Assembly: GCA_036510675.1 (NCBI GenBank)
Contig: DATCDN010000124.1
Coordinates: forward strand, 1 to 64,000
DNA: 64,000 bases
Source of the DNA: JAATGI01 sp036510675
GTDB taxonomy: Bacteria > Pseudomonadota > Alphaproteobacteria > ATCC43930 > CGMCC-115725
Direction: 5' to 3'
Part shown: positions 8,658 to 16,972 of the stretch, in pieces
Position numbering within the stretch: position 1 is the first letter of the stretch
Layout: each line of letters starts with the position of its first letter
The notes under the pieces: generated by a model
Told to the model about the DNA's origin: nothing
Seen by the model: the letters and a program-made list of their open reading frames with translations, nothing else
The model's database searches: none
Position numbers and translations under genes: made by a program

Positions 8658-8699
8658 GCCGCGATCTCCCCAGGTATCGGCGATCATCCTGTTTAGCAA

Positions 8700-8729
8700 G
8701 CCCGCGCCGCCGAGGCGAGCGGCGCGGGC
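8700..8729. promoter_or_regulatory. GC-rich hairpin in the thrS leader region
   Basis: GCCCGCGCCGC (8700-8710) pairs perfectly with GCGGCGCGGGC (8719-8729) around an 8-base loop. It lies 47 bases upstream of the thrS ATG and 43 bases upstream of the divergent hydrolase start. It could be a leader structure for thrS or an intergenic repeat. No T-run follows, so it is not a convincing terminator. Confidence 0.4.
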
Positions 8730-8776
8730 GGACCGTGGTTGCCGTCGCCGCGCGGTTGGGTTAAACCCCAGCGATC

Positions 8777-10726
8777 ATGAGTGATTCCGTGCAAACAATC
8801 GATGCTGGCGGCATCGCCATCACCCTGCCGGACGGCAAACAGCGCCATTTTCCCGGCCCGGTCACCGGCGCCGAGATCGCAGCCGCCATCGGCCCCGGCC
8901 TCGCCAAGGCCGCGCTCGCCATCACCCTCGACGGCGCGCCGCGCGACCTCGCGACCCGCATCGAGCGCGACGCCAAGGTCGCGATCATCACCGGCACCTC
9001 GCCCGAGGCGCTGGACATCCTGCGCCACGACGCCGCCCACGTCATGGCGGAGGCGGTGAAGGAGCTTTATCCCGATACCCAGGTGACATTCGGCCCGGCG
9101 ACCGATACCGGCTTCTATTACGATTTCGCGCGGGCGCAGCCGTTCACGCCGGAAGACCTGGAAGCGATCGAGCAGCGCATGCATGAGATCGTCGATCGCG
9201 ACGAGACCGTCACGCGTGAGGAATGGGACCGCGACCGCGCGGCCGAATTCTTCAATTCGATCGGCGAGAAATACAAGGCGGAGTGGATTCACGAAATCCC
9301 GCGCGACGAGGCGATCAGCCTCTATCGCCAGGGCAATTTCGTCGATCTGTGCGTCGGGCCGCATCTGCCCTCGACCGGCAAGCTGGGTCACGCCTTCAAA
9401 TTGATGAAGGTCGCCGGCGCCTATTGGCGCGGCGATGCGCGCAACGCCCAGCTTCAGCGCGTCTACGGCACCGCCTGGGCCAGCGAAAAAGACCTCAAAC
9501 AATATCTTTTTCAGCTTGAAGAGGCAGAGAAACGCGATCATCGCCGGCTGGGCAAGGAGCTCGACCTGTTCCATGTCCAGGAAGAGGCGACGGGCAGCGT
9601 GTTCTGGCACCCCAAGGGCTGGACCCTGTTCCGCACCATCGAGGCCTATATCCGCCGGCGGCTGGAACAGGGCGGCTATGCCGAGATCAAGACGCCCCAG
9701 CTTTATTCGCGGTCGTTGTGGGAGGCGTCGGGACATTGGGAAAAATTCCACGACGACATGTTCAGCCTCGCCGACGGCGATGACCCGCACGCACTGGTCA
9801 TCAAGCCGATGAGCTGTCCCGGGCACATCCAGGTGTTCCGGCAACAGCTTCATTCCTATCGCGAACTGCCGCTGCGCCTCGCCGAATTCGGTTCCTGCCA
9901 TCGCAACGAGCCGTCGGGCGCGCTGCACGGCATCATGCGGGTGCGCGCCTTCACCCAGGACGACGCGCACATCTTCTGCATGCCGGAACAGGTGACGGCG
10001 GAGACCATTGCCTTCTGCCGGCTGCTGCTGTCGGTCTATCGCGATTTCGGCTTCGAGGATGTGCGGGTCAAGTTTTCCGACCGACCGCCGGTCCGCGCCG
10101 GCTCCGACGCCACTTGGGACCGCGCCGAGACGGCGTTGCGGGACGCGGTGGAGGCGGCGGACCTGCCCTATACGATGAATCCCGGCGAGGGCGCGTTCTA
10201 TGGCCCGAAGCTGGAATTCGTCCTGCGCGACGCCATCGGCCGCGACTGGCAATGCGGCACCTTGCAGGTCGATTTCGTCATGCCCGAGCGGCTGGAGGCG
10301 AGCTATATCGGCGAGGACGGCCAGCGCCATACGCCCGTCATGCTGCACCGCGCGATCATGGGCTCGTTCGAGCGCTTCATCGCCATCCTGATCGAGCATT
10401 ATGCCGGCAAGCTGCCGCTGTGGCTGGCGCCGGTGCAGGCCCGGGTGCTGACCATCACCGGCGAGGCGGATGCCTATGCCGGGGAGGTTCGGCAGGCGCT
10501 GGCCGAGGCGGGTTTGCGAGTCGAAACCGATCTGCGGAACGAAAAAATCAACTACAAGGTCCGCGAGCACAGCCTGGACAAGACGCCGCTTTTGCTGGTG
10601 GTCGGCAAGCGCGAAGCCGAGGAAGGCACGGTCGCGCTGCGCCGGCTCGGCGGCCGGGATCAAGAAATTCTTGCGCTTGCCACGGCGGTCGCTAAATTAA
10701 AGGACGAGGCACGGTCGCCAGCCTAG
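8777..10726 (+). CDS. thrS: Threonyl-tRNA synthetase
   Basis: The 649-residue protein has all ThrRS domains in order: TGS (about residues 12-75), the second additional editing domain (about 85-240), the class II catalytic core and an anticodon-binding domain (about 550-645). The zinc site is complete: Cys347 in MSCPGH, His398 in FTQDDAHIF and His524 in VMLHRA. Motif 2 is seen in FGSCHRNEPSGALHG. It charges tRNA-Thr with threonine in the cytoplasm. No Shine-Dalgarno sequence is obvious before ATG 8777. infC follows 39 bp downstream, the classical thrS-infC arrangement; a tRNA-Thr gene lies about 2.6 kb further on. Confidence 0.97.
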   Translation: MSDSVQTIDAGGIAITLPDGKQRHFPGPVTGAEIAAAIGPGLAKAALAITLDGAPRDLATRIERDAKVAIITGTSPEALDILRHDAAHVMAEAVKELYPDTQVTFGPATDTGFYYDFARAQPFTPEDLEAIEQRMHEIVDRDETVTREEWDRDRAAEFFNSIGEKYKAEWIHEIPRDEAISLYRQGNFVDLCVGPHLPSTGKLGHAFKLMKVAGAYWRGDARNAQLQRVYGTAWASEKDLKQYLFQLEEAEKRDHRRLGKELDLFHVQEEATGSVFWHPKGWTLFRTIEAYIRRRLEQGGYAEIKTPQLYSRSLWEASGHWEKFHDDMFSLADGDDPHALVIKPMSCPGHIQVFRQQLHSYRELPLRLAEFGSCHRNEPSGALHGIMRVRAFTQDDAHIFCMPEQVTAETIAFCRLLLSVYRDFGFEDVRVKFSDRPPVRAGSDATWDRAETALRDAVEAADLPYTMNPGEGAFYGPKLEFVLRDAIGRDWQCGTLQVDFVMPERLEASYIGEDGQRHTPVMLHRAIMGSFERFIAILIEHYAGKLPLWLAPVQARVLTITGEADAYAGEVRQALAEAGLRVETDLRNEKINYKVREHSLDKTPLLLVVGKREAEEGTVALRRLGGRDQEILALATAVAKLKDEARSPA

Positions 10727-10752
10727 GCTGACCGCCGCTCGCCTAACCACCT

Positions 10753-10768
10753 TAGGAGCTCATCCATC
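10753..10768 (+). promoter_or_regulatory. Ribosome binding site and ATC start codon of infC
   Basis: TAGGAG at 10753-10758 is followed by seven bases and then ATC at 10766-10768, in frame with infC. The first in-frame ATG (10778) is 19 bases from the same site, too far for normal initiation. Rare starts such as AUU or AUC are known for infC and allow IF3 to repress its own translation, so the ATC is the better start. Confidence 0.55.
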
Positions 10769-11305
10769 CCACCTCGCATGGCCCAGCCACCCACCCCTGC
10801 CGCCGATGGCCCTCGGGTAAACTTTCAGATCAACGTTCCCCGCGTCAGACTGGTCGATGAGAATGGCACCATGATCGGTGTCGTCACGCGACAGGAAGCC
10901 ATGACGCGTGCGCAAGAAGCCGGGCTTGACCTGGTCGAGGTCGCGACCAACGCCGACCCGCCGGTGGTCAAGATCCTCGACTTCGGCAAGTTCAAGTACG
11001 AGGAACAGAAGCGCAAGAACGAGGCGCGCAAAAAGCAGAAGGTCATCGAGGTCAAGGAGATCAAGCTGCGGCCTGGCATCGACGACCATGATTATGAGGT
11101 CAAGATGCGCTCCATGCTCAAATTCATCGGCGAAGGCGACAAGGTGAAGGTCACCATGCGCTTTCGCGGCCGCGAACTGGCGCATCAGGAACTGGGCATG
11201 AATGTCCTGATCCGGGTGCGCGAGGCGCTCGACAAGCTCGCCAAAGTCGAGCAGACGCCGCGCATGGAAGGCCGCCAGATGACCATGGTGATGTCGCCGA
11301 AATAA
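10766..11305 (+). CDS. infC: Translation initiation factor IF-3
   Basis: IF-3 binds the 30S subunit, prevents premature 50S joining and rejects non-canonical start codons. The IF3 N-domain begins near GPRVNFQINVPRVRLVDENG, the lysine-rich linker helix contains YEEQKRKNEARKKQK, and the C-domain contains IKLRPGIDDHDYE and VTMRFRGRE. The gene follows thrS by 39 bp. I propose the AUC start at 10766 (179 codons) because of its ribosome site; a conventional ATG start at 10778 would give 175 residues. rpmI and rplT, which often follow, are absent here. Confidence 0.95.
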   Translation: MPPRMAQPPTPAADGPRVNFQINVPRVRLVDENGTMIGVVTRQEAMTRAQEAGLDLVEVATNADPPVVKILDFGKFKYEEQKRKNEARKKQKVIEVKEIKLRPGIDDHDYEVKMRSMLKFIGEGDKVKVTMRFRGRELAHQELGMNVLIRVREALDKLAKVEQTPRMEGRQMTMVMSPK

Positions 11306-11328
11306 CCCCGCCGGTTATGACCCGCCGG

Positions 11329-11829
11329 TTATAGACTGACGACGACCCAGGAACTGGTGCTGGCCTGCGCCGCGATGGCCGTGAGATCGTTGCGCGCCAC
11401 CGCGACACAGCCTTCGGTCGGCGAGAAATCCGGCCGGGCGACATGGAGAAAGATCGCGCTGCCCTTCCCGGGCACCGGCGGATCGTCATTGAAGCCGACG
11501 ATCACGACGAGATCGTAAATCTCATCCTCGCGCCACAGCCGCTCCGCGCGCCCGCGAAACGGAAATTTCACCGGCCGGTTATAGAGGGCGTCGCCCGGAT
11601 CGTCGCACCAGCCATCCTCGGGCCGCAGCCCGCGCAGCGGCAACCCGGTCAGCGGCGGGCGCGCCGTCCGGTCCGGCCGGAACAACAGCGCCCGCATCCG
11701 CCAAGTGCCGGCGGGCGTCGCGCCATCGCCTTCGCGCTTATCGGCGCGCACCCCGCCGCGCCCCAGCGCGCAGCGTATGCGCCGGCCGTTCCACTCGGCA
11801 ATCCCATCGGCGGCGACGATTAAATCCAT
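11329..11829 (-). CDS. L,D-transpeptidase (YkuD) family protein
   Basis: A 166-residue protein with the YkuD active-site pattern near the C-terminus: HVARPDFSPTEGCVAV, with His129 and nucleophile Cys141. It belongs to the small COG3786-like group in which the catalytic domain fills almost the whole protein. No signal peptide is visible (the start is MDLIVAADG). YkuD enzymes cross-link peptidoglycan or attach proteins through meso-diaminopimelate. The gene is convergent with infC, with only 23 bp between the stops. Confidence 0.85.
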   Translation of the reverse strand: MDLIVAADGIAEWNGRRIRCALGRGGVRADKREGDGATPAGTWRMRALLFRPDRTARPPLTGLPLRGLRPEDGWCDDPGDALYNRPVKFPFRGRAERLWREDEIYDLVVIVGFNDDPPVPGKGSAIFLHVARPDFSPTEGCVAVARNDLTAIAAQASTSSWVVVSL

Positions 11830-11909
11830 GGCGGCGAACTATAGCACGGGTCCGCGCGCGCCGCTTTTGCCGCCATGAAATCGCCGGCGGGAGGGATTAG
11901 ACTCGGCGT

Positions 11910-13235
11910 ATGACGAATGCCGACCCCGAAGCAACCATCTTCGCGCTCGCCTCGGCGCCAGGCCGGGCCGGCATTGCGGTCTTGCGGCTGAGTGGCGCGC
12001 GCGTCCATCGAACGCTGCTGGCCCTGGTCGGCAAGATTCCGATCCCGCGCCGCGCCACGCGCGCCCAATTTCGCGATCCCGACACTGGCGAGCTGATCGA
12101 TGACGGCGTCGTCCTGTTTTTCCCCGCGCCGCATTCCTATACCGGCGAGGATGTCGCCGAATTTCATGTCCATGGCAGCCGCGCGGTGGTCGCCGCGCTG
12201 CTCGATCTCTTGGCGCGGCGCGAGGCGCTGCGGCTGGCCGAGCCGGGCGAGTTCACGCGCCGTGCCTTCGAGAACGGCAAGCTCGACCTGACCGAGGCGG
12301 AGGCGGTCGCGGACCTGGTCGCGGCCGAGACCGCGGCACAGCGCCGCCAGGCCCTGCGCCAGCTCGACGGCGCTCTGGGCGCGCTCTATGAGGATTGGCG
12401 CGCGCGGCTGATGCGCGCGCTGGCGCGGCTCGAGGCCGAAATCGATTTCCCCGAGGAGGGCTTGCCGCCCGACATCTCCGCCAGCATTCGCGACGACGTG
12501 GCATTGCTCGGCGCCGAGATCGCGGCGCATCTCGACGACCGACATCGCGGCGAACGGCTACGCGATGGCGTCTCGATCGCCATCCTCGGCCCGCCCAATG
12601 CCGGCAAATCGAGCCTGCTGAACGCGCTGGCGCGCCGCGACATCGCGATCATTTCGGCGATCGCCGGCACCACCCGCGACGTGATCGAGACGCGGCTCGA
12701 TCTCGGCGGCTACCCGGTGCTGCTCGCCGACACCGCCGGTTTGCGGGTGTCGGCCGACAGCATCGAGCAGGAAGGGGTGAAGCGCGCCCTCGCCCGCGCC
12801 GAGACCGCCGATCTGCGCCTCATCATCCTCGATGCGACGCGGCCCGAGGCAACCGTCGATCCCGCGTTGATCGACGGCGATGCCGTGATCGTCGTCAACA
12901 AGACCGACTTGGCACCGGACGCGCCGATCGCCACCGGCGCGCTGGGTCTTTCCGTCGCCACCGGTGCCGGCATGGGCGCATTGTTGGCGCGCCTGACCGA
13001 GGAAGTCGCCAAGCGCGCGGGCGATGGCGGCGCGCCGCTGATTACCCGGGCGCGGCACCGCGAAGCCCTGATGCAATGCGCGGCGGCGCTGGCGCGGTTT
13101 CCGCTGGCGACGCTGCCGGAACTGGCCGCCGAGGATCTGCGTCAGGCGACCCGCGCGCTCGGCCGCATCACTGGGCGCGTCGATGTCGAGGACATGCTCG
13201 ATGTGATTTTCCGCGAATTCTGCATCGGCAAATGA
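11910..13235 (+). CDS. mnmE: tRNA modification GTPase MnmE (TrmE)
   Basis: MnmE, with MnmG, installs the carboxymethylaminomethyl group on wobble uridine 34 of several tRNAs. The 441-residue protein has the tetrahydrofolate-binding N-domain (IFALASAPGRAGIAVLRLSG; residues 8-27), a helical domain and an inserted G domain: G1 GPPNAGKS at 227-234, G3 DTAG, G4 NKTD. It ends with the diagnostic FCIGK, whose Cys is catalytically important. The gene is complete and runs toward the tRNA-Thr gene, which is on the opposite strand. mnmG is not in the window. Confidence 0.97.
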   Translation: MTNADPEATIFALASAPGRAGIAVLRLSGARVHRTLLALVGKIPIPRRATRAQFRDPDTGELIDDGVVLFFPAPHSYTGEDVAEFHVHGSRAVVAALLDLLARREALRLAEPGEFTRRAFENGKLDLTEAEAVADLVAAETAAQRRQALRQLDGALGALYEDWRARLMRALARLEAEIDFPEEGLPPDISASIRDDVALLGAEIAAHLDDRHRGERLRDGVSIAILGPPNAGKSSLLNALARRDIAIISAIAGTTRDVIETRLDLGGYPVLLADTAGLRVSADSIEQEGVKRALARAETADLRLIILDATRPEATVDPALIDGDAVIVVNKTDLAPDAPIATGALGLSVATGAGMGALLARLTEEVAKRAGDGGAPLITRARHREALMQCAAALARFPLATLPELAAEDLRQATRALGRITGRVDVEDMLDVIFREFCIGK

Positions 13236-13360
13236 GCGACCACGGCACAGCTTGGAACATTAACCATGTCTTTACCGATCGAACGGATCGCGCACGCCCC
13301 GCGAACGCGATTTGGTTCCCCGCCAATCGGCTAACGCCGGATGGTCGTCGCTGACGGGAA

Positions 13361-13435
13361 TGGTGCCGGATGAGGGGATTGAACCCCCGACCTTCGGTTT
13401 ACAAAACCGCTGCTCTACCGCTGAGCTAATCCGGC
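13361..13435 (-). tRNA. tRNA-Thr (anticodon TGT)
   Basis: On the minus strand the 75 bases fold as a tRNA with encoded CCA: acceptor GCCGGAT pairs with ATCCGGC, the D-stem is GCTC/GAGC, the T-arm is GGGGG-TTCAATC-CCCTC and the 3' end is ACCA. The anticodon loop TTTGTAA gives anticodon TGT, which reads ACA threonine codons. The 27-43 pair is a G-A mismatch, with the other four anticodon-stem pairs intact. The gap 13236-13360 before it holds nothing I can identify. Confidence 0.95.
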
Positions 13436-13475
13436 TCGCATTCGCTCCCAAGTAACCTTGAAAAACGCGGGTTTA

Positions 13476-14462
13476 TCAAGGGGTGCGTTTCCACCAGGGG
13501 CATTCGCCAATGCCGACATCGTAATTTCCCGGAACGACCTGAACCGGCTGGCGCTGGCCCGCGGCCGCCCCGCTCTCGCGCAGGGACCGGGCCGCCGCGC
13601 GCCCTGCCGGCGGTAGCCAGTCCCGCTCATGGCCCCATAGGCTTGGGCCGAACTTAAATTCGCCCGCCTGCCACGTCGCGGGATCGATCGACCGGCCGCC
13701 CCAGCCATATTCGATCAGCACGTCGGAGGGCGAGCGCGCATAAAACGAAACCATGTAATCGTTCGAGTGCCGCCCGAGCGTGACGCTGACGGCGTCCGGG
13801 CGGTGCTGGATGAGATCATAGCCCTGTCCGACATCGTCGAGACTGAACAGCTCCATCATCAGATGATGGATGCCGTCGGTTCCCGTCTCGATGAACGCGA
13901 GGCTATGGTGTCGCGGATTGATATGGAAGAAATGCGCCTTGAACGGGCGCAGGCAAAAGTCGGTCGAACGAAAGCCGAGCAAGTCGACGTAAAACGGCGC
14001 GACTTGATCGATGTTTTTTACCGTCAGCACGGCGTGGCCCATCCCCAGCGGGCCTGTGCGAAATCCCGAGATGTTGCGTCCCGGCACGAACGGCTCGTCC
14101 GCGACCGCGGGTCCGTGGAAAATTTCGATGCGATTGCCGACCGGGTCATGAAAATGCACGAGGTCCGTTACCCCGCGCTGGGCGGCGAGGTCCCGCGTGC
14201 CGTGGCCGACCCGATGGCCGGCGCCATCGACGCGGGCGGCGAGTGCATCGAGCGCCGCCGCATCGGCAACCTCCCAGCCAAAAAATGCCGGGGCGCCGGC
14301 GCGCTGAATGATCAGCCGCTGCTGGCGGTCGTCCATGCGGAACGACAGGCTGGAATTGGCGCGGTCGATGAGCTGCATGCCGAGGAACTTGGTGCCATAG
14401 TCGCGCCAATCGGCAAGGTTTTCGGCGGCGAGGCCGACATACCCCAGGGACATTAGTTGCAT
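13476..14462 (-). CDS. Type I extradiol dioxygenase (BphC/HsaC-like)
   Basis: The 328-residue product consists of two VOC modules, as in 2,3-dihydroxybiphenyl 1,2-dioxygenase. The catalytic Fe(II) ligands fall where expected in the second module: His143 in MGHAVL, His199 or His200 in GIHHLMMEL, and Glu251 in VLIEYGW. It should open a catechol ring next to the hydroxyls, giving a 2-hydroxy-6-oxo-dienoate. ATG 14462 (MQLMSLGYVGL) begins at the domain, and the upstream extension overlaps the regulator gene, so it was dropped. It lies 31 bp downstream of the TetR gene in the same direction, likely one operon, and opposite the Rieske oxygenase operon. Confidence 0.88.
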   Translation of the reverse strand: MQLMSLGYVGLAAENLADWRDYGTKFLGMQLIDRANSSLSFRMDDRQQRLIIQRAGAPAFFGWEVADAAALDALAARVDGAGHRVGHGTRDLAAQRGVTDLVHFHDPVGNRIEIFHGPAVADEPFVPGRNISGFRTGPLGMGHAVLTVKNIDQVAPFYVDLLGFRSTDFCLRPFKAHFFHINPRHHSLAFIETGTDGIHHLMMELFSLDDVGQGYDLIQHRPDAVSVTLGRHSNDYMVSFYARSPSDVLIEYGWGGRSIDPATWQAGEFKFGPSLWGHERDWLPPAGRAAARSLRESGAAAGQRQPVQVVPGNYDVGIGECPWWKRTP

Positions 14463-14493
14463 TTCACCGCCGTCCGATGCGCCGTCGCGTCCG

Positions 14494-15210
14494 TCACCGG
14501 GCTTTCCGTGTCGGCTGTTTCGGTCGCCGAGTCGGCTCACCTTCCACGCCCAAGATCCGCAAATAGAAATCGGTAAGCTGGCCCCCGATATTGGACAGCG
14601 CGAAATTGCCCGGATTCATCGTGTGCTGCATGCCAATCCCGAACACCGAGGAGATGATGATTTCGGCGGCGCTGGCGCTGTCGTCGGTCTTGAACTCGCC
14701 CTTGGCCTTGCCGTCCTCGATGATTTCAATCACCACGGCGCGGAAATCGTCGAACAGCGCGCGATAGTTCTCGCGCCAGATTCCGCCCTTCGAAATGCAA
14801 TGCGCCCACAGCGCGACGCGCACGATCACCTCTTCCTTTTCGCGCACGAAGCTGGTGCTGAGGTTCAAGACTCGATCGAGTTTCTGGCGCGGACCGAGAT
14901 CGCTGTCCCGGATGAGGCGCATATTGGCGATCGAATTGTTGAGCAGCCCCTTCAGCACGCCAAGCAGCAACGCGTCCTTGCTGTCGAAATAGTAATGAAT
15001 GGCGCCCTGGCTGATGTCGGCGCGCGCCGCCACCGCGCGGGTCGTCGTCGCGGCGATACCAATCTCGGCGATGCAATGGAACGCCGCGACGAGAATGTCG
15101 CTTTCCCGGCCGCCGCCGCGATCGGCAAAGCGCGGCAAGTCGAGAATCGCCGTCGAGGTGGCCTGGTCGGCCGGCATGGAGGGCTGGCGCTGGGCTGTGA
15201 CTTTTCTCAT
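14494..15210 (-). CDS. TetR/AcrR family transcriptional regulator
   Basis: From ATG 15210 the protein has 238 residues, with the TetR helix-turn-helix around residues 40-85 (ATTTRAVAARADISQGAIHYYFDSKDALL) and a helical ligand-binding domain behind it. Earlier starts at 15318 or 15234 and a later one at 15177 are possible; 15210 leaves room for the divergent promoter. It is transcribed away from the Rieske oxygenase operon and ahead of the extradiol dioxygenase gene, so it probably controls both. A 19-bp imperfect palindrome at 15316-15334 is its best operator candidate. Confidence 0.88.
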   Translation of the reverse strand: MRKVTAQRQPSMPADQATSTAILDLPRFADRGGGRESDILVAAFHCIAEIGIAATTTRAVAARADISQGAIHYYFDSKDALLLGVLKGLLNNSIANMRLIRDSDLGPRQKLDRVLNLSTSFVREKEEVIVRVALWAHCISKGGIWRENYRALFDDFRAVVIEIIEDGKAKGEFKTDDSASAAEIIISSVFGIGMQHTMNPGNFALSNIGGQLTDFYLRILGVEGEPTRRPKQPTRKAR

Positions 15211-15282
15211 CCCACGCAACTGCCCAGTTCGCATGCGACTGTCAACCACGAAACCGATCTGGCCCGTCATGAGGTGCCCGCC

Positions 15283-15312
15283 TTGACATGCAATTTGACC
15301 GGAGCGTATGTT
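15283..15312 (+). promoter_or_regulatory. Candidate sigma-70 promoter of the Rieske oxygenase operon
   Basis: TTGACA (15283-15288) and TATGTT (15307-15312) are separated by 18 bases, directly ahead of the palindrome at 15316-15334. Transcription would start inside the palindrome, so a bound TetR protein would block it. Confidence 0.4.
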
Positions 15313-15315
15313 GTT

Positions 15316-15334
15316 CAAGTGACCAAGTCAATTG
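15316..15334. promoter_or_regulatory. Candidate TetR operator
   Basis: CAAGTGACCAAGTCAATTG is an imperfect palindrome: half sites CAAGTGAC and GTCAATTG match at 7 of 8 positions around a 3-base centre. It sits between divergent TetR and Rieske genes and overlaps the predicted transcription start. Confidence 0.45.
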
Positions 15335-15396
15335 ACCAGGACGGCAGCCGGCCTTTATCCCTGGATGGTCGAGGCTCGGTCCTTTGGGGAGACGAT

Positions 15397-16632
15397 TTGA
15401 GCGAGTTCGATAAATTCTGGATCGAGGATTATCCGGATCTCGGCACCGATCCCGTTTCGACGGAGCCGTGCATCTCCCCCGATTATTACCGGCTGGAACA
15501 GGAACGGCTGTTCTCCAAGGTCTGGCTCAAGGTCGGACAGGACGAGGACATCCCCAAGCCGGGCGACTTCTTCGTCAAGGACATCGCATGCTGTAACGCC
15601 TCGGTGATCGTCGTGCGCGGCGTTGACGGCGTCGTGCGCGCGTTTCACAATGTCTGCTCGCATCGCGGCAACAAACTGGTCTGGGACAATACCAGCGAAG
15701 GCGCGACCAACGCGTTCCGGTGCCGGTTCCATGGCTGGAGCTATGGCACCGACGGGCGCCTCATCGCCGTGCCCGACGAGAAGATGTTTTACGGGTTGAA
15801 GCGGGCCGATTGCGGGCTGACGCCGGTCGCGGCCGATAGCTGGGAAGGGTTCATCTTCATCAATCTCGATCCGCATCCTGCCGAAAACTTGAAGGAATAT
15901 CTCGGCGAAATGGGGGACCATCTCGGCGGCTTTCCCTATCGCGACTTTCCCACGCGCTACATCTATCGGGCCGAGTTGAACGCGAATTGGAAGGTCTGTC
16001 TCGACGCCTTCTCCGAGGCCTATCACGTCGTCTTCATCCATCAGCAGACGGTCGGCGCGATCAACATCACCAAGGAAAATCCGATGCACCATCCGCTGTC
16101 GGTGCGCCTTTATCGGCGCCATCGGTCGGCGGTCGTCCAGGGCAATCCCGATTTCAAGCCAACCCCCACGGGCGCGATCGCCTCGCGCTTCGGCCTGACC
16201 TCGATGGAGCGCGGGCGCGGCATGGAGACGTTGCCGCCGCACATCAACCCGGAGCGTCGGAACGATTTCAATTTCGATCTCAACGTGATCTTCCCCAGCT
16301 TCCTCATTCATGTCCGTCCGGGCGAATATTTTACCCATCAATTTTGGCCGCTCGGCCCCGGCCGCACGCTGTGGGAAGGCATCAACTATCTGCCGGCCGC
16401 GCGAAACGCCGGCGAGCGGTTCAGCCAGGAATACAGCCACCTGATGCGGCGCAATGCGTGGCTCGAGGACACCTCGACCATGGAGGCGACCTATGCCGGC
16501 CTGAAGACGGGGGCATTGCGCCACTTCATGCTGTCCGACCCCGAGATACTGGTGCGGCACGGCTATAAAGTGCTCGAAGACCAAGTCGGCTTCTATCGCG
16601 ATCGCGCGCGGGGAGACCGCACCGATGGCTGA
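15397..16632 (+). CDS. Rieske non-heme iron aromatic-ring oxygenase, alpha subunit
   Basis: This enzyme would hydroxylate an aromatic ring using electrons passed through a Rieske cluster. Ligands are CSH (Cys87, His89) and CRFH (Cys109, His112). The mononuclear iron site follows the NWKVCLDAFSEAYHV pattern, in which two His and a later Asp bind iron. I place the start at TTG 15397 (411 residues), preceded by GGGGAG; a GTG at 15319 is possible but would coincide with the predicted transcription start. There is no ATG near the N-terminus. The next two genes overlap or abut it and form one operon; no ferredoxin or reductase gene is present. Confidence 0.9.
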   Translation: MSEFDKFWIEDYPDLGTDPVSTEPCISPDYYRLEQERLFSKVWLKVGQDEDIPKPGDFFVKDIACCNASVIVVRGVDGVVRAFHNVCSHRGNKLVWDNTSEGATNAFRCRFHGWSYGTDGRLIAVPDEKMFYGLKRADCGLTPVAADSWEGFIFINLDPHPAENLKEYLGEMGDHLGGFPYRDFPTRYIYRAELNANWKVCLDAFSEAYHVVFIHQQTVGAINITKENPMHHPLSVRLYRRHRSAVVQGNPDFKPTPTGAIASRFGLTSMERGRGMETLPPHINPERRNDFNFDLNVIFPSFLIHVRPGEYFTHQFWPLGPGRTLWEGINYLPAARNAGERFSQEYSHLMRRNAWLEDTSTMEATYAGLKTGALRHFMLSDPEILVRHGYKVLEDQVGFYRDRARGDRTDG

Positions 16633-16972
16633 CGCGCGTCTGCCGTCGGGATTTTCGGACCTCGATGGCTTTGCCGATTGGGCGCTGCCGACCGAGGCGG
16701 CGCGCGCGCAGCGGCGGCGTGACAGCACCCTCGACGATATTCGAAAATTTTACGATGCGATGTTGCCGCGCCTCATGGCGACACTCGACTATCTGAACGG
16801 ATTTCCGCTGGATCGCATGCCGGAGCCGGAGCGCCGCCTGTTCGATTTGAGCTTGGCCTTCGCCGAGATCGCGCCGTTCGTCGAGCAATACGGCCGCACC
16901 ATCTTGCCTGAGAATTTCGACGAGCGGCGGTTCGTGCCGGTGCGCGATAACCCGACCACCGGAGCCCGCTGA
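16625..16972 (+). CDS. Small protein of unknown function in the Rieske operon
   Basis: A 115-residue, mostly helical, charged protein that I do not recognise. Its ATG lies inside the last codons of the oxygenase gene (ATGGCTGA, 8-base overlap) and its stop shares a base with the next start (TGATG), so it is translated with both. No signal peptide, membrane segment or metal motif is visible. Its position suggests an accessory subunit or stabilising partner of the oxygenase. Confidence 0.75.
   Translation: MADARLPSGFSDLDGFADWALPTEAARAQRRRDSTLDDIRKFYDAMLPRLMATLDYLNGFPLDRMPEPERRLFDLSLAFAEIAPFVEQYGRTILPENFDERRFVPVRDNPTTGAR

Noticed and set aside
8693..10663. Minus-strand open frame of 656 codons across thrS
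   Set aside because: It is antisense to a certain thrS gene and shows only compositional shadow features.
11300..11337. ATAACC/GGTTAT repeats between infC and the transpeptidase gene as a terminator
   Set aside because: The stems are only six bases, the copies overlap and no T-run follows on either strand.
14623..15396. N-terminal extension of the Rieske oxygenase frame
   Set aside because: The frame is open but runs antisense through the TetR gene; the domain and a ribosome site support the start near 15397.
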